A DNA stretch of 17,290 nucleotides, from the NCBI RefSeq assembly GCF_002321025.1, contig NZ_DCLL01000001.1, forward strand, positions 1 through 17,290, read 5' to 3'. The notes below the pieces were generated by a model. The model ran no database searches. It worked only from the letters and a program-made list of their open reading frames with translations, and was not told the origin of the DNA. How positions within the stretch are numbered: position 1 is the stretch's first letter; each line of letters opens with the position of its first letter. Source of the DNA: Acinetobacter lwoffii. Its GTDB lineage: Bacteria > Pseudomonadota > Gammaproteobacteria > Pseudomonadales > Moraxellaceae. This document shows positions 1-7,217 of this stretch, one piece after another. The translations under genes and the position numbers were made by a program.

Positions 1-519
1 TTAAATATTTTAAAATCATGCATGCTTCCATGACTTCCACATACACTCAGTATTTCACCTGTTGTATAGTGCATAGATAGCTGAAATTTAAAGGTATGTC
101 GCTTTTTTTTACCGCTATACCATTTCTTCTGTTTTTTTTGGACGTTGAACTAATATTTCAGTTGCATCAATCACAACAACTTCCCAATCCACTTCATCTC
201 GATTAGGAAGTTGTTTTGGCAAGTTAAATTTTCCAGAACGGATTAAGGTATCTTCAATAACACGTGTGATACGAATTGCACTCGTTTCAGATACACCGTA
301 ACTCATACCAAGATGGAAAAATGTTCGATATTCTCTCCAATATTCTATACATAAGAGCAAACGATCTTCCAACGGTAATTTATGCGGTCGTCCTTTACCA
401 ATATGACGAGGTAAATGCTTATTTAGCTCGGCCAACATGAGGTTAAATGTAGCCCAACTAACACCGGTAAGCCTACGAAACTTAACGTTTGATAATTTTT
501 GAATATCTTTGAATTTCAT
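1..519 (-). pseudogene. IS5-family-like transposase, frame-broken and cut by the window edge
   Basis: The first frame (115-519, 134 aa) has an N-terminal helix-turn-helix-like region and then the start of a DDE catalytic domain, with the first Asp in VVIDATEILVQRPKK. It stops at residue 134. Reading continues in the +1 frame from about 135 down to position 1 with typical transposase sequence (WYSGKKKRHTFKFQL, then CGSHGSMHDFK). The break lies in a run of eight A's (minus strand, plus 132-139). A run of seven would give one continuous frame through RPKKQKKWYSGKKKR. The rest of the DDE domain lies off the window. It may be a decayed copy, a sequencing indel, or an element expressed by slippage. 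The family call is from recognised motifs. The exact IS name is not claimed. Confidence 0.75.
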
Positions 520-684
520 CCAAGGATTATCTCTTGAATTAAATAATTTTGCTGATTAATTTAAGATCAAATAAATTGTACGTTTTTTGATTTATGACGG
601 AAGTCTAATGAGTGACTTTATACTAGAATAATTTTTTTTAAATCACTAATAACTCTAACTAAAGTCACTTATAGATAAATGGAA
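520..684. other. AT-rich spacer between transposase and VWA gene
   Basis: No gene is visible in this spacer. It should hold the end of the insertion sequence that lies upstream of the transposase start, but I cannot place the terminal repeat because the other IS end is outside the window. The only clear structure is an inverted repeat at 608-620 and 660-672. Confidence 0.5.
608..672. repeat. Inverted repeat with 13-bp arms
   Basis: The 10-bp core AGTGACTTTA at 611-620 is the exact reverse complement of 660-669. Two more Watson-Crick pairs and one G-T pair extend the arms to 13 bp, around a 39-nt AT-rich middle. It lies just 3' of the VWA gene. It could be a long-loop 3' end structure or an end of a small mobile element. 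It lacks the U-tract of a normal terminator, and I see no target-site duplication. Confidence 0.5.
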
Positions 685-1872
685 TTAACGCGCCAGATAT
701 TTGGTCATGTCTTCAATGCCTTTCAGCGTCATTGGAAACATATGATTTTCAAATATCTGCTGGATCAGACCAATGGTATGGGTGTAATGCCAGTATTTTT
801 CTTCTTCCGGATTCAGCCAAGCAGTTTTATCAAAATGCTGACGCAGACGCTGTAACCAGACCTGTCCAGCTTCATCATTCATATATTCAACCGAACCACC
901 GACAGAATTCAGCTCATACGGCGCCATACTGGCATCTCCGACCACAATCACGCGATAATCGCGACCATAGGTATTGAATAAATCCCAGGTGTTCATACGT
1001 GAACTGGAACGGCGAATATTGTCTTTCCAGACATAGTCATACAGACAGTTATGAAAATAGAAATATTCCAGGGTCTTGAATTCGGTTTTCGCAGCACTAA
1101 ACAGCTTTTCACACTGGGCAATATGCGCATCCATCGAACCGCCAACATCAAATAGCATCAGTACTTTGATGCGGTTACGACGCTCCGGCACCAGTTGTAC
1201 ATCCAGAATCCCCTGCTTGGCAGTTTCACGAATTGTCCCGTCAATATCCAGCTCTTCGGCTGCACCCTGACGGGCAAATTTTCGTAGACGGCGCAATGCC
1301 ATCTGCATCTGGCGGCTACCCAAAATCTGTTCATCATCCAGATTGCGGTATTGACGCTGCTCCCACACTTTCACCGCAGAACGCTTACGCCCCGGCCCGC
1401 CAATACGCACACCTTCAGGATGATCGCCATAGGCACCAAAGGGTGAAGTGCCACCGGTACCAATCATCTTGTTGCCGCCCTGATGTTTTTTATGCTGTTC
1501 GCGCAGACGCTCTTCTAGCATTTTCATCAGTTCTTCCAGCGATCCGGCTTTTTTCAGCTCTTCGCGCTGCTCCGGGGTCAAATGCTTTTCCAGCAACTCC
1601 AGATCAAACCAGTCTTTGGGCAGCTTATGCACCTGATTTAGCAGCTCATCCAGATCAAAGGTCGCGATACCATCAAAATAGTCTTTCATGGCGCGATCGA
1701 ACTTGTCGAAATAGCGCTCGTCCTTGACCATTATAGTTTTGGCAAGCTGATAGAACTCGTCCTGATCGGCAAAGACCAGTCCTGCGGCAACTGCCTGATT
1801 GAGATCAATCAGTTCGCGGGTCGATACCGGCACGCCGTATTTGCGTAAGGTATAAAACAGTCGCACAAACAT
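685..1872 (-). CDS. VWA-domain protein, CoxE-like
   Basis: This is a 395-aa cytosolic protein with no signal peptide or membrane segment. The N-terminal half is helical and charged (residues 1-130), followed by a glycine-rich linker (about 132-165). A von Willebrand A domain starts at about residue 234 with the metal-site motif D242-V-G-G-S246 in VLMLFDVGGSMD. A second acidic segment is VIVVGDASM (about 308-316). The third position of the metal motif is Gly where classical MIDAS sites have Ser. The gene begins 13 nt after the MoxR ATPase, with GGGAGAA upstream of the ATG, so the two are surely co-transcribed. MoxR/VWA pairs usually act as chaperones that insert metals or remodel complexes. 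The client here is unknown. Confidence 0.88.
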   Translation of the reverse strand: MFVRLFYTLRKYGVPVSTRELIDLNQAVAAGLVFADQDEFYQLAKTIMVKDERYFDKFDRAMKDYFDGIATFDLDELLNQVHKLPKDWFDLELLEKHLTPEQREELKKAGSLEELMKMLEERLREQHKKHQGGNKMIGTGGTSPFGAYGDHPEGVRIGGPGRKRSAVKVWEQRQYRNLDDEQILGSRQMQMALRRLRKFARQGAAEELDIDGTIRETAKQGILDVQLVPERRNRIKVLMLFDVGGSMDAHIAQCEKLFSAAKTEFKTLEYFYFHNCLYDYVWKDNIRRSSSRMNTWDLFNTYGRDYRVIVVGDASMAPYELNSVGGSVEYMNDEAGQVWLQRLRQHFDKTAWLNPEEEKYWHYTHTIGLIQQIFENHMFPMTLKGIEDMTKYLAR

Positions 1873-1885
1873 GCGTGTTTCTCCC

Positions 1886-2737
1886 TTAACGACGTGACAT
1901 AAATGCTAGACGTTCGAGCAACTGCACATCTTGCTCATTCTTGATTAATGCGCCGTACAGGGGCGGAATTGCTTTGGATTTATCAGTATTGCGCAGAATA
2001 TCTTCCGGCATGTCGTCAGCCATAAGCAGGCTGAGCCAGTCGATCAGTTCAGAAGTTGAAGGTGGTTTTTTTAAACCCGGAATCTGACGTAATTTAAAGA
2101 AGACTTGCAAAGCCTCATTGACCAATGTGGTCGAGATATTGGCAAAATGCACATCGATGATTTCACGCATGGTGGCTTCATCCGGGAATTCGATGTAATG
2201 GAAGAAGCAACGACGCAGGAAAGCATCTGGCAATTCTTTTTCATTATTTGAGGTAATGATCACGATTGGGCGCTGAGTTGCCGTAATGGTCTCGCCAGTC
2301 TCGTATACATAGAACGACATTTTATCGAGTTCATGCAGCAAGTCATTTGGAAACTCGATGTCTGCCTTATCAATTTCATCAATCAACAGGACACAGCGCT
2401 CTTCACTGGTAAACGCTTCCCATAATTTACCCGGCTTGATGTAGTTCTTGATGTCATAGACACGGTCATCACCCAACTGACTATCGCGCAAGCGGGATAC
2501 GGCATCGTATTCATACAGGCCTTGTTGTGCTTTGGTAGTGGACTTGATGTGCCAGGTGATCAGCTTCAAACCCAGACTTTCTGCGACTTGCTCGGCCAGC
2601 AAAGTCTTACCTGTACCCGGCTCACCTTTGACCAGCAACGGTTTTTGCAAACTGCGTGCAGCTTTCACCGCAAGTTTTAAACTGTCAGTCGCAATGTACT
2701 GATCGGTACCTGAAAATTGTTGAATATCAGCAGACAT
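1886..2737 (-). CDS. MoxR-family AAA+ ATPase
   Basis: This 283-aa AAA+ ATPase has Walker A GEPGTGKT (residues 38-45), Walker B VLLIDEID with D120-E121, and a sensor-1 Asn in IITSNNEKELPDAFLRRCFF (about 161-180), which also carries the arginine-finger pair. The C-terminal lid region is short and helical. It sits directly before the VWA gene (13-nt gap) and 20 nt after a small membrane protein gene. MoxR ATPases work with VWA partners to assemble or activate other proteins, as CoxD does with CoxE. The family is clear from the motifs. The target is not given by the context. Confidence 0.92.
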   Translation of the reverse strand: MSADIQQFSGTDQYIATDSLKLAVKAARSLQKPLLVKGEPGTGKTLLAEQVAESLGLKLITWHIKSTTKAQQGLYEYDAVSRLRDSQLGDDRVYDIKNYIKPGKLWEAFTSEERCVLLIDEIDKADIEFPNDLLHELDKMSFYVYETGETITATQRPIVIITSNNEKELPDAFLRRCFFHYIEFPDEATMREIIDVHFANISTTLVNEALQVFFKLRQIPGLKKPPSTSELIDWLSLLMADDMPEDILRNTDKSKAIPPLYGALIKNEQDVQLLERLAFMSRR

Positions 2738-2757
2738 GATTGAACCTTATTTTTTAC

Positions 2758-3141
2758 TTACAGCGGTGAACTTTTCTCGTGAACACGAATATTGCTTTTG
2801 TTCGACACATAGGTCGACCAGCAATAGCCAACCACAGATCCAATCCCAATGACAAATAAAATAAGTGACGCATTAATCCAAACCAGGGACTGCTCTTTGG
2901 TCAGCACCCCAAATAACAGACCAAAGATCGCGGGTGCAATGGATGCATTCGACCCCTCAGATACCGTCGGTGTTAGCAGAATGGCAAAGGCCACAATCCA
3001 CAAAAAACCGCCCATGGGTTTAGGCAGACGCTTGGTCACGCCATACCAGCACCATAAAGCAATCAGGCTGCCGAGCAGATAAACTGCAACGGCAATGCTC
3101 TGTTCAGGAATTGAGTCTAATACAGCCACATAACCATTCAT
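2758..3141 (-). CDS. Small four-helix inner-membrane protein, function unknown
   Basis: The product is 127 aa. Hydrophobic stretches at about 15-35, 43-60, 67-80 and 86-110 suggest four transmembrane segments, ending in a short charged tail. An AGGAG ribosome-binding site lies nine bases before the ATG. The gene is 21 nt after the YcgL gene and 20 nt before the MoxR ATPase, so it belongs to the same operon. I do not recognise a family. As the only membrane protein in the operon, it could be a membrane anchor or client for the ATPase/VWA pair, which is inference from position only. Confidence 0.75.
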   Translation of the reverse strand: MNGYVAVLDSIPEQSIAVAVYLLGSLIALWCWYGVTKRLPKPMGGFLWIVAFAILLTPTVSEGSNASIAPAIFGLLFGVLTKEQSLVWINASLILFVIGIGSVVGYCWSTYVSNKSNIRVHEKSSPL

Positions 3142-3162
3142 TTCACAACTCCTGAATCAACA

Positions 3163-3468
3163 TTAAGCACCGCGTAAACCTTCTGGTGCCACAGCATTTG
3201 GATCAATCAAGCCTTCTGGCGGCATTTGCAGGAAGAAACCGCGGGTTTCAATAGAATCCATGACATGCAAGACATTGGCACGTGCCAGTTTACGTGATTC
3301 GCTTAATTCAAGATGCATGACAAAAGTCGCACGTCCAAATGCTGCCTGTACTGCTTCAGTCAATACGCTTAAAGGTTCGAATGTTTCAGCTTCGCTTTCA
3401 TTCGCAGGACGCGCCACATACAGATACATTTCACTTTTTTTGCTGGATTTGTAGATAGACACTTGCAT
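3163..3468 (-). CDS. YcgL-domain protein
   Basis: This 101-aa soluble protein has the YcgL family hallmarks: an N-terminal MQVSIYKSSKKSEMYLYV strand pair, a central segment with FVMHLELS, and the C-terminal RGFFLQMPP motif near residues 76-84. Family members are 85-110 aa and commonly sit beside rnd, as here. The biochemical function of the family is unsettled. The gene starts 130 nt downstream of the rnd stop and leads the membrane protein/MoxR/VWA run, with a 21-nt gap to the next gene. Confidence 0.88.
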   Translation of the reverse strand: MQVSIYKSSKKSEMYLYVARPANESEAETFEPLSVLTEAVQAAFGRATFVMHLELSESRKLARANVLHVMDSIETRGFFLQMPPEGLIDPNAVAPEGLRGA

Positions 3469-3598
3469 ATTTCAAACGACTTTTCTGGAAAAACAACCGC
3501 AAGGATACATCAAAAAAAAGACAGAAACATTAGCCACGTCTCATGCATCAGTCGTGATTTTGTATAATTGCTTTTTCTTTAACCATTCCTGTCGCCAA

Positions 3599-4741
3599 TC
3601 ACTCGCTGACTTTCATCTGGGTAGACAGATAAGATTCATCCTGATGCAATACCTGAATCAGTGGCTGAGTCAATAACTCATAGCGCCAGCCGAGCAGATA
3701 ATCCGGCAGATCCTGCTCGTCCTTATGAAAGACTACATGCTGATACAAGGCATTCAGCCATTTCTTGCGCATCAGGACTTCTTTAGGAATTGAGGTTTCA
3801 TTGACTACGTTCTGAATAATTGAGTCAATTTTTTCGCCAATATCTTTGGAAGAATGGCGAATTGGACGTGCCAGACGTAAAGGCCAATTTGCCGGCTCCG
3901 GCAGGAATTTCAATAAATCTAAAATGGTTTTGCCATGCTCACGAACCACATTCGAACGAATGTCTTTCACATGACTCAGCTGGAAATTATTGCGCGGGAA
4001 TTTTTCCACCAGATCAATCATGCTGGCATTTTTTAAAATAAAACTGCGTGGCTGATTTAGTGCTTTGGCAATCTGATCACGCCAAACCATTAATTGCTGC
4101 AATTGCATCAGCTGACGGCGTGAATGCCGGTAATTGCCGACATCCTGATACAACAAGGCAGTTGGGGTATCTTCGCCAATTTCCTGAGTCAGAAAACGGC
4201 AATCTTGCAAGGCAAAATCCAGCAGATCTTTCGAATCCAGATCCTGTTTAATTTTCTCTGACAGTTGCACCAGATAATGCACATCATTGGCAGCATAGAG
4301 CAACTGTTCGGAACTGAGTGGACGCGCCAGCCAGTCAGAACGGGTCTGGTCTTTTTCGATATCGACTTCCAACATCTGCTTCAGCGCATTTTGATAGCTG
4401 ACTTGCAGACCATGCCCCAAAAATGACATGCCGACCTGGGTATCAAACACATTACTCAGCGATTTCTTCTGGGTATAGTGATAAATCAGATCGATATCTT
4501 CACTACAGGCATGAAAAATATTCTGCTGTGCGTTAAAAATTTTATTAAGGAACTCAGTCAGATCCAGCGTGGTTCCATCCAACAAATAGACCTTGTTGTC
4601 TACGTTAATCTGAAAAACACCCAGCTTAGGCCATAAGGTATCAACCTTGATAAACTCGGTATCCAGCCCATACACTGAATTCTGATCCATCAGCTTCAGT
4701 ACATGAGTTAAGTCGTTTTGATGTTGAATAAATTGAAACAT
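3599..4741 (-). CDS. rnd: Ribonuclease D
   Basis: This is a 3'-5' exoribonuclease of the DEDDy class that trims tRNA precursors and other stable RNA 3' ends. Visible motifs are Exo I YGLDTEF (D27, E29), Exo II around HACSEDIDLIYHY (about 98-110) and Exo III YAANDVHYLVQL, with the YxxxD pattern of the Y subclass. An HRDC domain follows (roughly 210-285, MVWRDQIAKALNQPRSFIL). The 380-aa length matches the family. The ATG at 4741 has only a weak ribosome-binding site, and an imperfect inverted repeat lies 21-56 nt upstream of it. The stop is followed by a 130-nt gap to the YcgL gene. Confidence 0.95.
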   Translation of the reverse strand: MFQFIQHQNDLTHVLKLMDQNSVYGLDTEFIKVDTLWPKLGVFQINVDNKVYLLDGTTLDLTEFLNKIFNAQQNIFHACSEDIDLIYHYTQKKSLSNVFDTQVGMSFLGHGLQVSYQNALKQMLEVDIEKDQTRSDWLARPLSSEQLLYAANDVHYLVQLSEKIKQDLDSKDLLDFALQDCRFLTQEIGEDTPTALLYQDVGNYRHSRRQLMQLQQLMVWRDQIAKALNQPRSFILKNASMIDLVEKFPRNNFQLSHVKDIRSNVVREHGKTILDLLKFLPEPANWPLRLARPIRHSSKDIGEKIDSIIQNVVNETSIPKEVLMRKKWLNALYQHVVFHKDEQDLPDYLLGWRYELLTQPLIQVLHQDESYLSTQMKVSE

Positions 4742-4761
4742 AGAACTGAGTCTAAGATTAG

Positions 4762-4797
4762 ATTCTCGATAGATCCATATTAACTGATCTATAGAAT
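4762..4797 (-). repeat. Imperfect inverted repeat in the rnd leader
   Basis: Arm ATAGATC (4769-4775) pairs perfectly with GATCTAT (4786-4792) across a 10-nt loop. After a 2-nt bulge, ATTCT (4762-4766) pairs with AGAAT (4793-4797). This gives twelve base pairs just upstream of the rnd start. It could be an operator or an RNA hairpin affecting rnd expression. It has no U-tract and is not a terminator for recR. Confidence 0.5.
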
Positions 4798-4919
4798 TTT
4801 TGTATAAAAAATAAGGTTAATTCTGCCCTATTTCCCAAAAAATGGCGCTTACTTATCAGGTTTTATATTCTAATTAATATCTTTTTTATATTAAAACTAA
4901 CAAGATATTTAAGCTCAGC

Positions 4920-5516
4920 TTACTTCATGCGCATCCGGTTATGTACTGCCTGACTCAAGGTATGGCTATCGACATATTCCAGCTCACCACCTTGAGGTAC
5001 GCCTTGGGCAATTCGGGTCATCTGGATCGGCAAATGCTTACTGGCCTCAACCAGATAATGCGCCGTGGCCTGTCCTTCTACCGTGGCATTGGTCGCCAGA
5101 ATTACTTCTTTCACCTGACCATTGGCCAAACGATGCAATAAGTACGGAATACCGATTTCTTCGGGGCCAATCCCGTCAAGTGGCGATAAATGTCCACCCA
5201 ATACATGATATTTGCCTCTGAAGCTGCCACTTTGCTCAATCGCCATGACATCTGCAGGTGATTCCACTACACAGAGCAGTTCATCATCACGATCCAGCGA
5301 ACTGCAAATATTGCAGACTTCATCTTCGGTCAGAGAATGACAGATTGAACATTCATGAATGTGATTGGTAGCCTCAGTCAGCGCATGTGCCAGACCAATA
5401 GCACCCTCACGATTTTTCATGATCATATGCAATGCCATACGTTGAGCCGATTTTGGCCCAACGCTTGGCAAAATGCGTAATGCTTGAACGAGTTGATCAA
5501 AACGATCACTAAACAT
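4920..5516 (-). CDS. recR: Recombination protein RecR
   Basis: RecR works with RecF and RecO to load RecA at gaps. From the chosen start the protein is 198 aa, the usual length. It has the N-terminal helix-hairpin-helix (LPSVGPKSAQRMALH), a four-cysteine zinc site (C56, C59, C68, C71) and a Toprim domain (LLCVVESPADVMAIE, about 80-94, then HVLGGHLSPLDGIGP). A longer in-frame start at 5546 would overlap ebfC. The internal ATG at 5516 is preferred because the protein then begins MFSDRFDQLVQALRILP, as in homologues, and has AGGAAG just upstream. The gene follows ebfC by 13 nt. Confidence 0.95.
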   Translation of the reverse strand: MFSDRFDQLVQALRILPSVGPKSAQRMALHMIMKNREGAIGLAHALTEATNHIHECSICHSLTEDEVCNICSSLDRDDELLCVVESPADVMAIEQSGSFRGKYHVLGGHLSPLDGIGPEEIGIPYLLHRLANGQVKEVILATNATVEGQATAHYLVEASKHLPIQMTRIAQGVPQGGELEYVDSHTLSQAVHNRMRMK

Positions 5517-5529
5517 TGCGCATTCTTCC

Positions 5530-5859
5530 TTAGAACATACCTGCAAGACCAGGCGGTAAACCCATGCCTGAGTTCGCTGCTTTCATTCTTTCGTCAGATA
5601 CCACTTCTGCCTGACGTGCTGCATCATTCATTGCCGCTGCAATCAGGTCTTCGATCATATCTGGATCATCCTGAAGTAATTCAGGATTGATTTCGATACG
5701 TTTCACCACATTACGGCAAGTCATGGTCACTTTGACCAGACCGCCACCCGCCTCGGCATGCACTTCAGTTTGCGCAAGCTCTTCTTTGGCTTTTTTTACG
5801 TTATTTTCAACTTCTTTCTGCATGCGCTGAGCTTGCTGCATCAACATGTTAATGTTCAT
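5530..5859 (-). CDS. ebfC: YbaB/EbfC nucleoid-associated protein
   Basis: This 109-aa dimeric DNA-binding protein has a long N-terminal helix (MLMQQAQRMQKEVENNVKKA), a central strand segment AGGGLVKVTMTC, a second helix pair (PDMIEDLIAAAMNDA) and the glycine/proline-rich tail PPGLAGMF typical of the family. It is placed 28 nt after metZ with GGAG before the ATG, and 13 nt before recR. The ebfC-recR pair is very widely conserved, while dnaX, its usual upstream partner, is absent here. Confidence 0.94.
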   Translation of the reverse strand: MNINMLMQQAQRMQKEVENNVKKAKEELAQTEVHAEAGGGLVKVTMTCRNVVKRIEINPELLQDDPDMIEDLIAAAMNDAARQAEVVSDERMKAANSGMGLPPGLAGMF

Positions 5860-5887
5860 AAATATCTCCGAACATAAATTTATAAAA

Positions 5888-7075
5888 TTAAATCAGGTCT
5901 AAACCGCGACGAATATCCTGGATAATATCACCAATCTCTTCCAAACCAACAGATACGCGAATCAAACCTTCGCGAATACCGGCAGCTTCTTTGGCTTCAG
6001 GCGACAATTTACCATGTGTCGTGGTTGCCGGATGGGTAATGGTCGATTTCACATCGCCCAAATTACCGGTAATCGAGATAAACTGGGTATTGTCGATGAC
6101 AGTCCATGCTTCCTCACGGCCACCTTTGACTTCAAAAGACACAATACCGCCAAAACCGCTCTGCTGTTTGGCTGCCAGTTCATGACCGACATGTTCAGGC
6201 AAGCCCGCATAATATACTTTTTCCACTTTTGGATGCTGGTTCAAAAATTCAGCCAATTGCTGTGCACTTGCTGAATGTTCACGCATACGCAAACGTAGTG
6301 TCTCCAAGCCTTTTAGAAAAACCCAGGCATTGAATGGGCTCATTGACGGGCCGGTGGTACGGACATAGCCGAAGATTTCTTCCAGCAGCTTATGATTACC
6401 TACCACTGCACCACCCAAGGCACGGCCCTGACCATCCAGATATTTAGTCGCAGAATACACCACCAGGTCTGCACCAAATTTGATTGGTTGTTGTAACACC
6501 GGTGTACAGAAGCTGTTATCAATCGCCAATAAAGCATCATTGGCATGCGCAATATCGGCGAGTCCCTGTATATCAGCTACTTCTGCTAAAGGATTCGATG
6601 GAGACTCAACAAAGAGAATTTTAGTTTCAGGCTTGATGGCATTTTTCCATGCATCAAGATCAGTCAAATCGACGAAATCAACACTGACACCAAATTTTGC
6701 GACATATTTTTCAAACATGGAAACCGTAGAACCGAAGACTGCACGTGAACAAATCACATGATCGCCGGCTTTTAAGAATGCCATCATCACTGCCATAATG
6801 GCTGCCATACCCGAACTGGTGGCGACGGCGCGCTCTGCACCTTCAAGTGCAGCCAGACGCTTTTCAAACATGGCAACGGTCGGATTGGTAAAGCGAGAAT
6901 AGATATTGCCCGGCTCCTGGCCTGAGAATTTAGCTGCGGCTTCTGCAGCATTTTCATACACAAAAGACGATGTTAGAAAAATCGGTTCGCCATGCTCACC
7001 TTCAAAAGTGCGGGTATGACCGGTACGAATGGCTAAAGTTTCTAATTGGTAAGAAATATCGTCTTGCTGGCTCAT
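5888..7075 (-). CDS. metZ: O-succinylhomoserine sulfhydrylase
   Basis: This 395-aa PLP-dependent enzyme of the Cys/Met metabolism family uses sulfide and O-succinyl- (or O-acetyl-) homoserine to make homocysteine, the direct sulfhydrylation route to methionine. The PLP lysine is K211 in YSATKYLDGQGR. YSRFTNPT (59-66) and SSGMAAI (87-93) are phosphate-binding segments, and DNSF (186-189) is the cofactor-ring aspartate. The full length and the MetZ-like N-terminus favour MetZ over MetB or MetC. Succinyl versus acetyl preference cannot be read from the sequence. The ATG has GAGG seven bases upstream. It heads the metZ-ebfC-recR run. Confidence 0.9.
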   Translation of the reverse strand: MSQQDDISYQLETLAIRTGHTRTFEGEHGEPIFLTSSFVYENAAEAAAKFSGQEPGNIYSRFTNPTVAMFEKRLAALEGAERAVATSSGMAAIMAVMMAFLKAGDHVICSRAVFGSTVSMFEKYVAKFGVSVDFVDLTDLDAWKNAIKPETKILFVESPSNPLAEVADIQGLADIAHANDALLAIDNSFCTPVLQQPIKFGADLVVYSATKYLDGQGRALGGAVVGNHKLLEEIFGYVRTTGPSMSPFNAWVFLKGLETLRLRMREHSASAQQLAEFLNQHPKVEKVYYAGLPEHVGHELAAKQQSGFGGIVSFEVKGGREEAWTVIDNTQFISITGNLGDVKSTITHPATTTHGKLSPEAKEAAGIREGLIRVSVGLEEIGDIIQDIRRGLDLI

Positions 7076-7121
7076 CGCTTTACCTCAGCCCTCAGGCTGC
7101 CTTTTGTAAAAATTTGCCAAC

Positions 7122-7151
7122 ATTTTGAGCGCCTAAGCTATTTCAGGTCAA
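7122..7151 (-). promoter_or_regulatory. Candidate metZ promoter
   Basis: On the minus strand TTGACC (7151-7146) is followed by an 18-nt spacer and CAAAAT (7127-7122), about 47 nt before the metZ ATG. The -35 matches well and the -10 is mediocre. No SAM-type riboswitch is apparent in the leader. Confidence 0.4.
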
Positions 7152-7217
7152 GGCATAATAAGCGATTATTGCTTAGACTTCGATCAATCCTCCCGCGGAT
7201 ACGGATATTTTATTTAC

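Noticed and set aside
611..669. Inverted repeat as the terminal repeats of the IS
   Set aside because: Both arms lie on the same side of the transposase, so they cannot be its two ends.
1233..1727. 164-codon open frame on the plus strand inside the VWA gene
   Set aside because: It is antisense to a well-supported gene, has no recognisable motif and no ribosome-binding site.
5517..5546. Longer RecR start at 5546
   Set aside because: It overlaps the end of ebfC and adds residues not seen in RecR. The ATG at 5516 has a good ribosome-binding site and gives the family N-terminus.
7182..7217. SAM-type riboswitch or other RNA in the metZ/hydrolase intergenic region
   Set aside because: No long paired structure or known core motif is visible. 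Only a short 5-bp inverted repeat occurs at 7159-7175.
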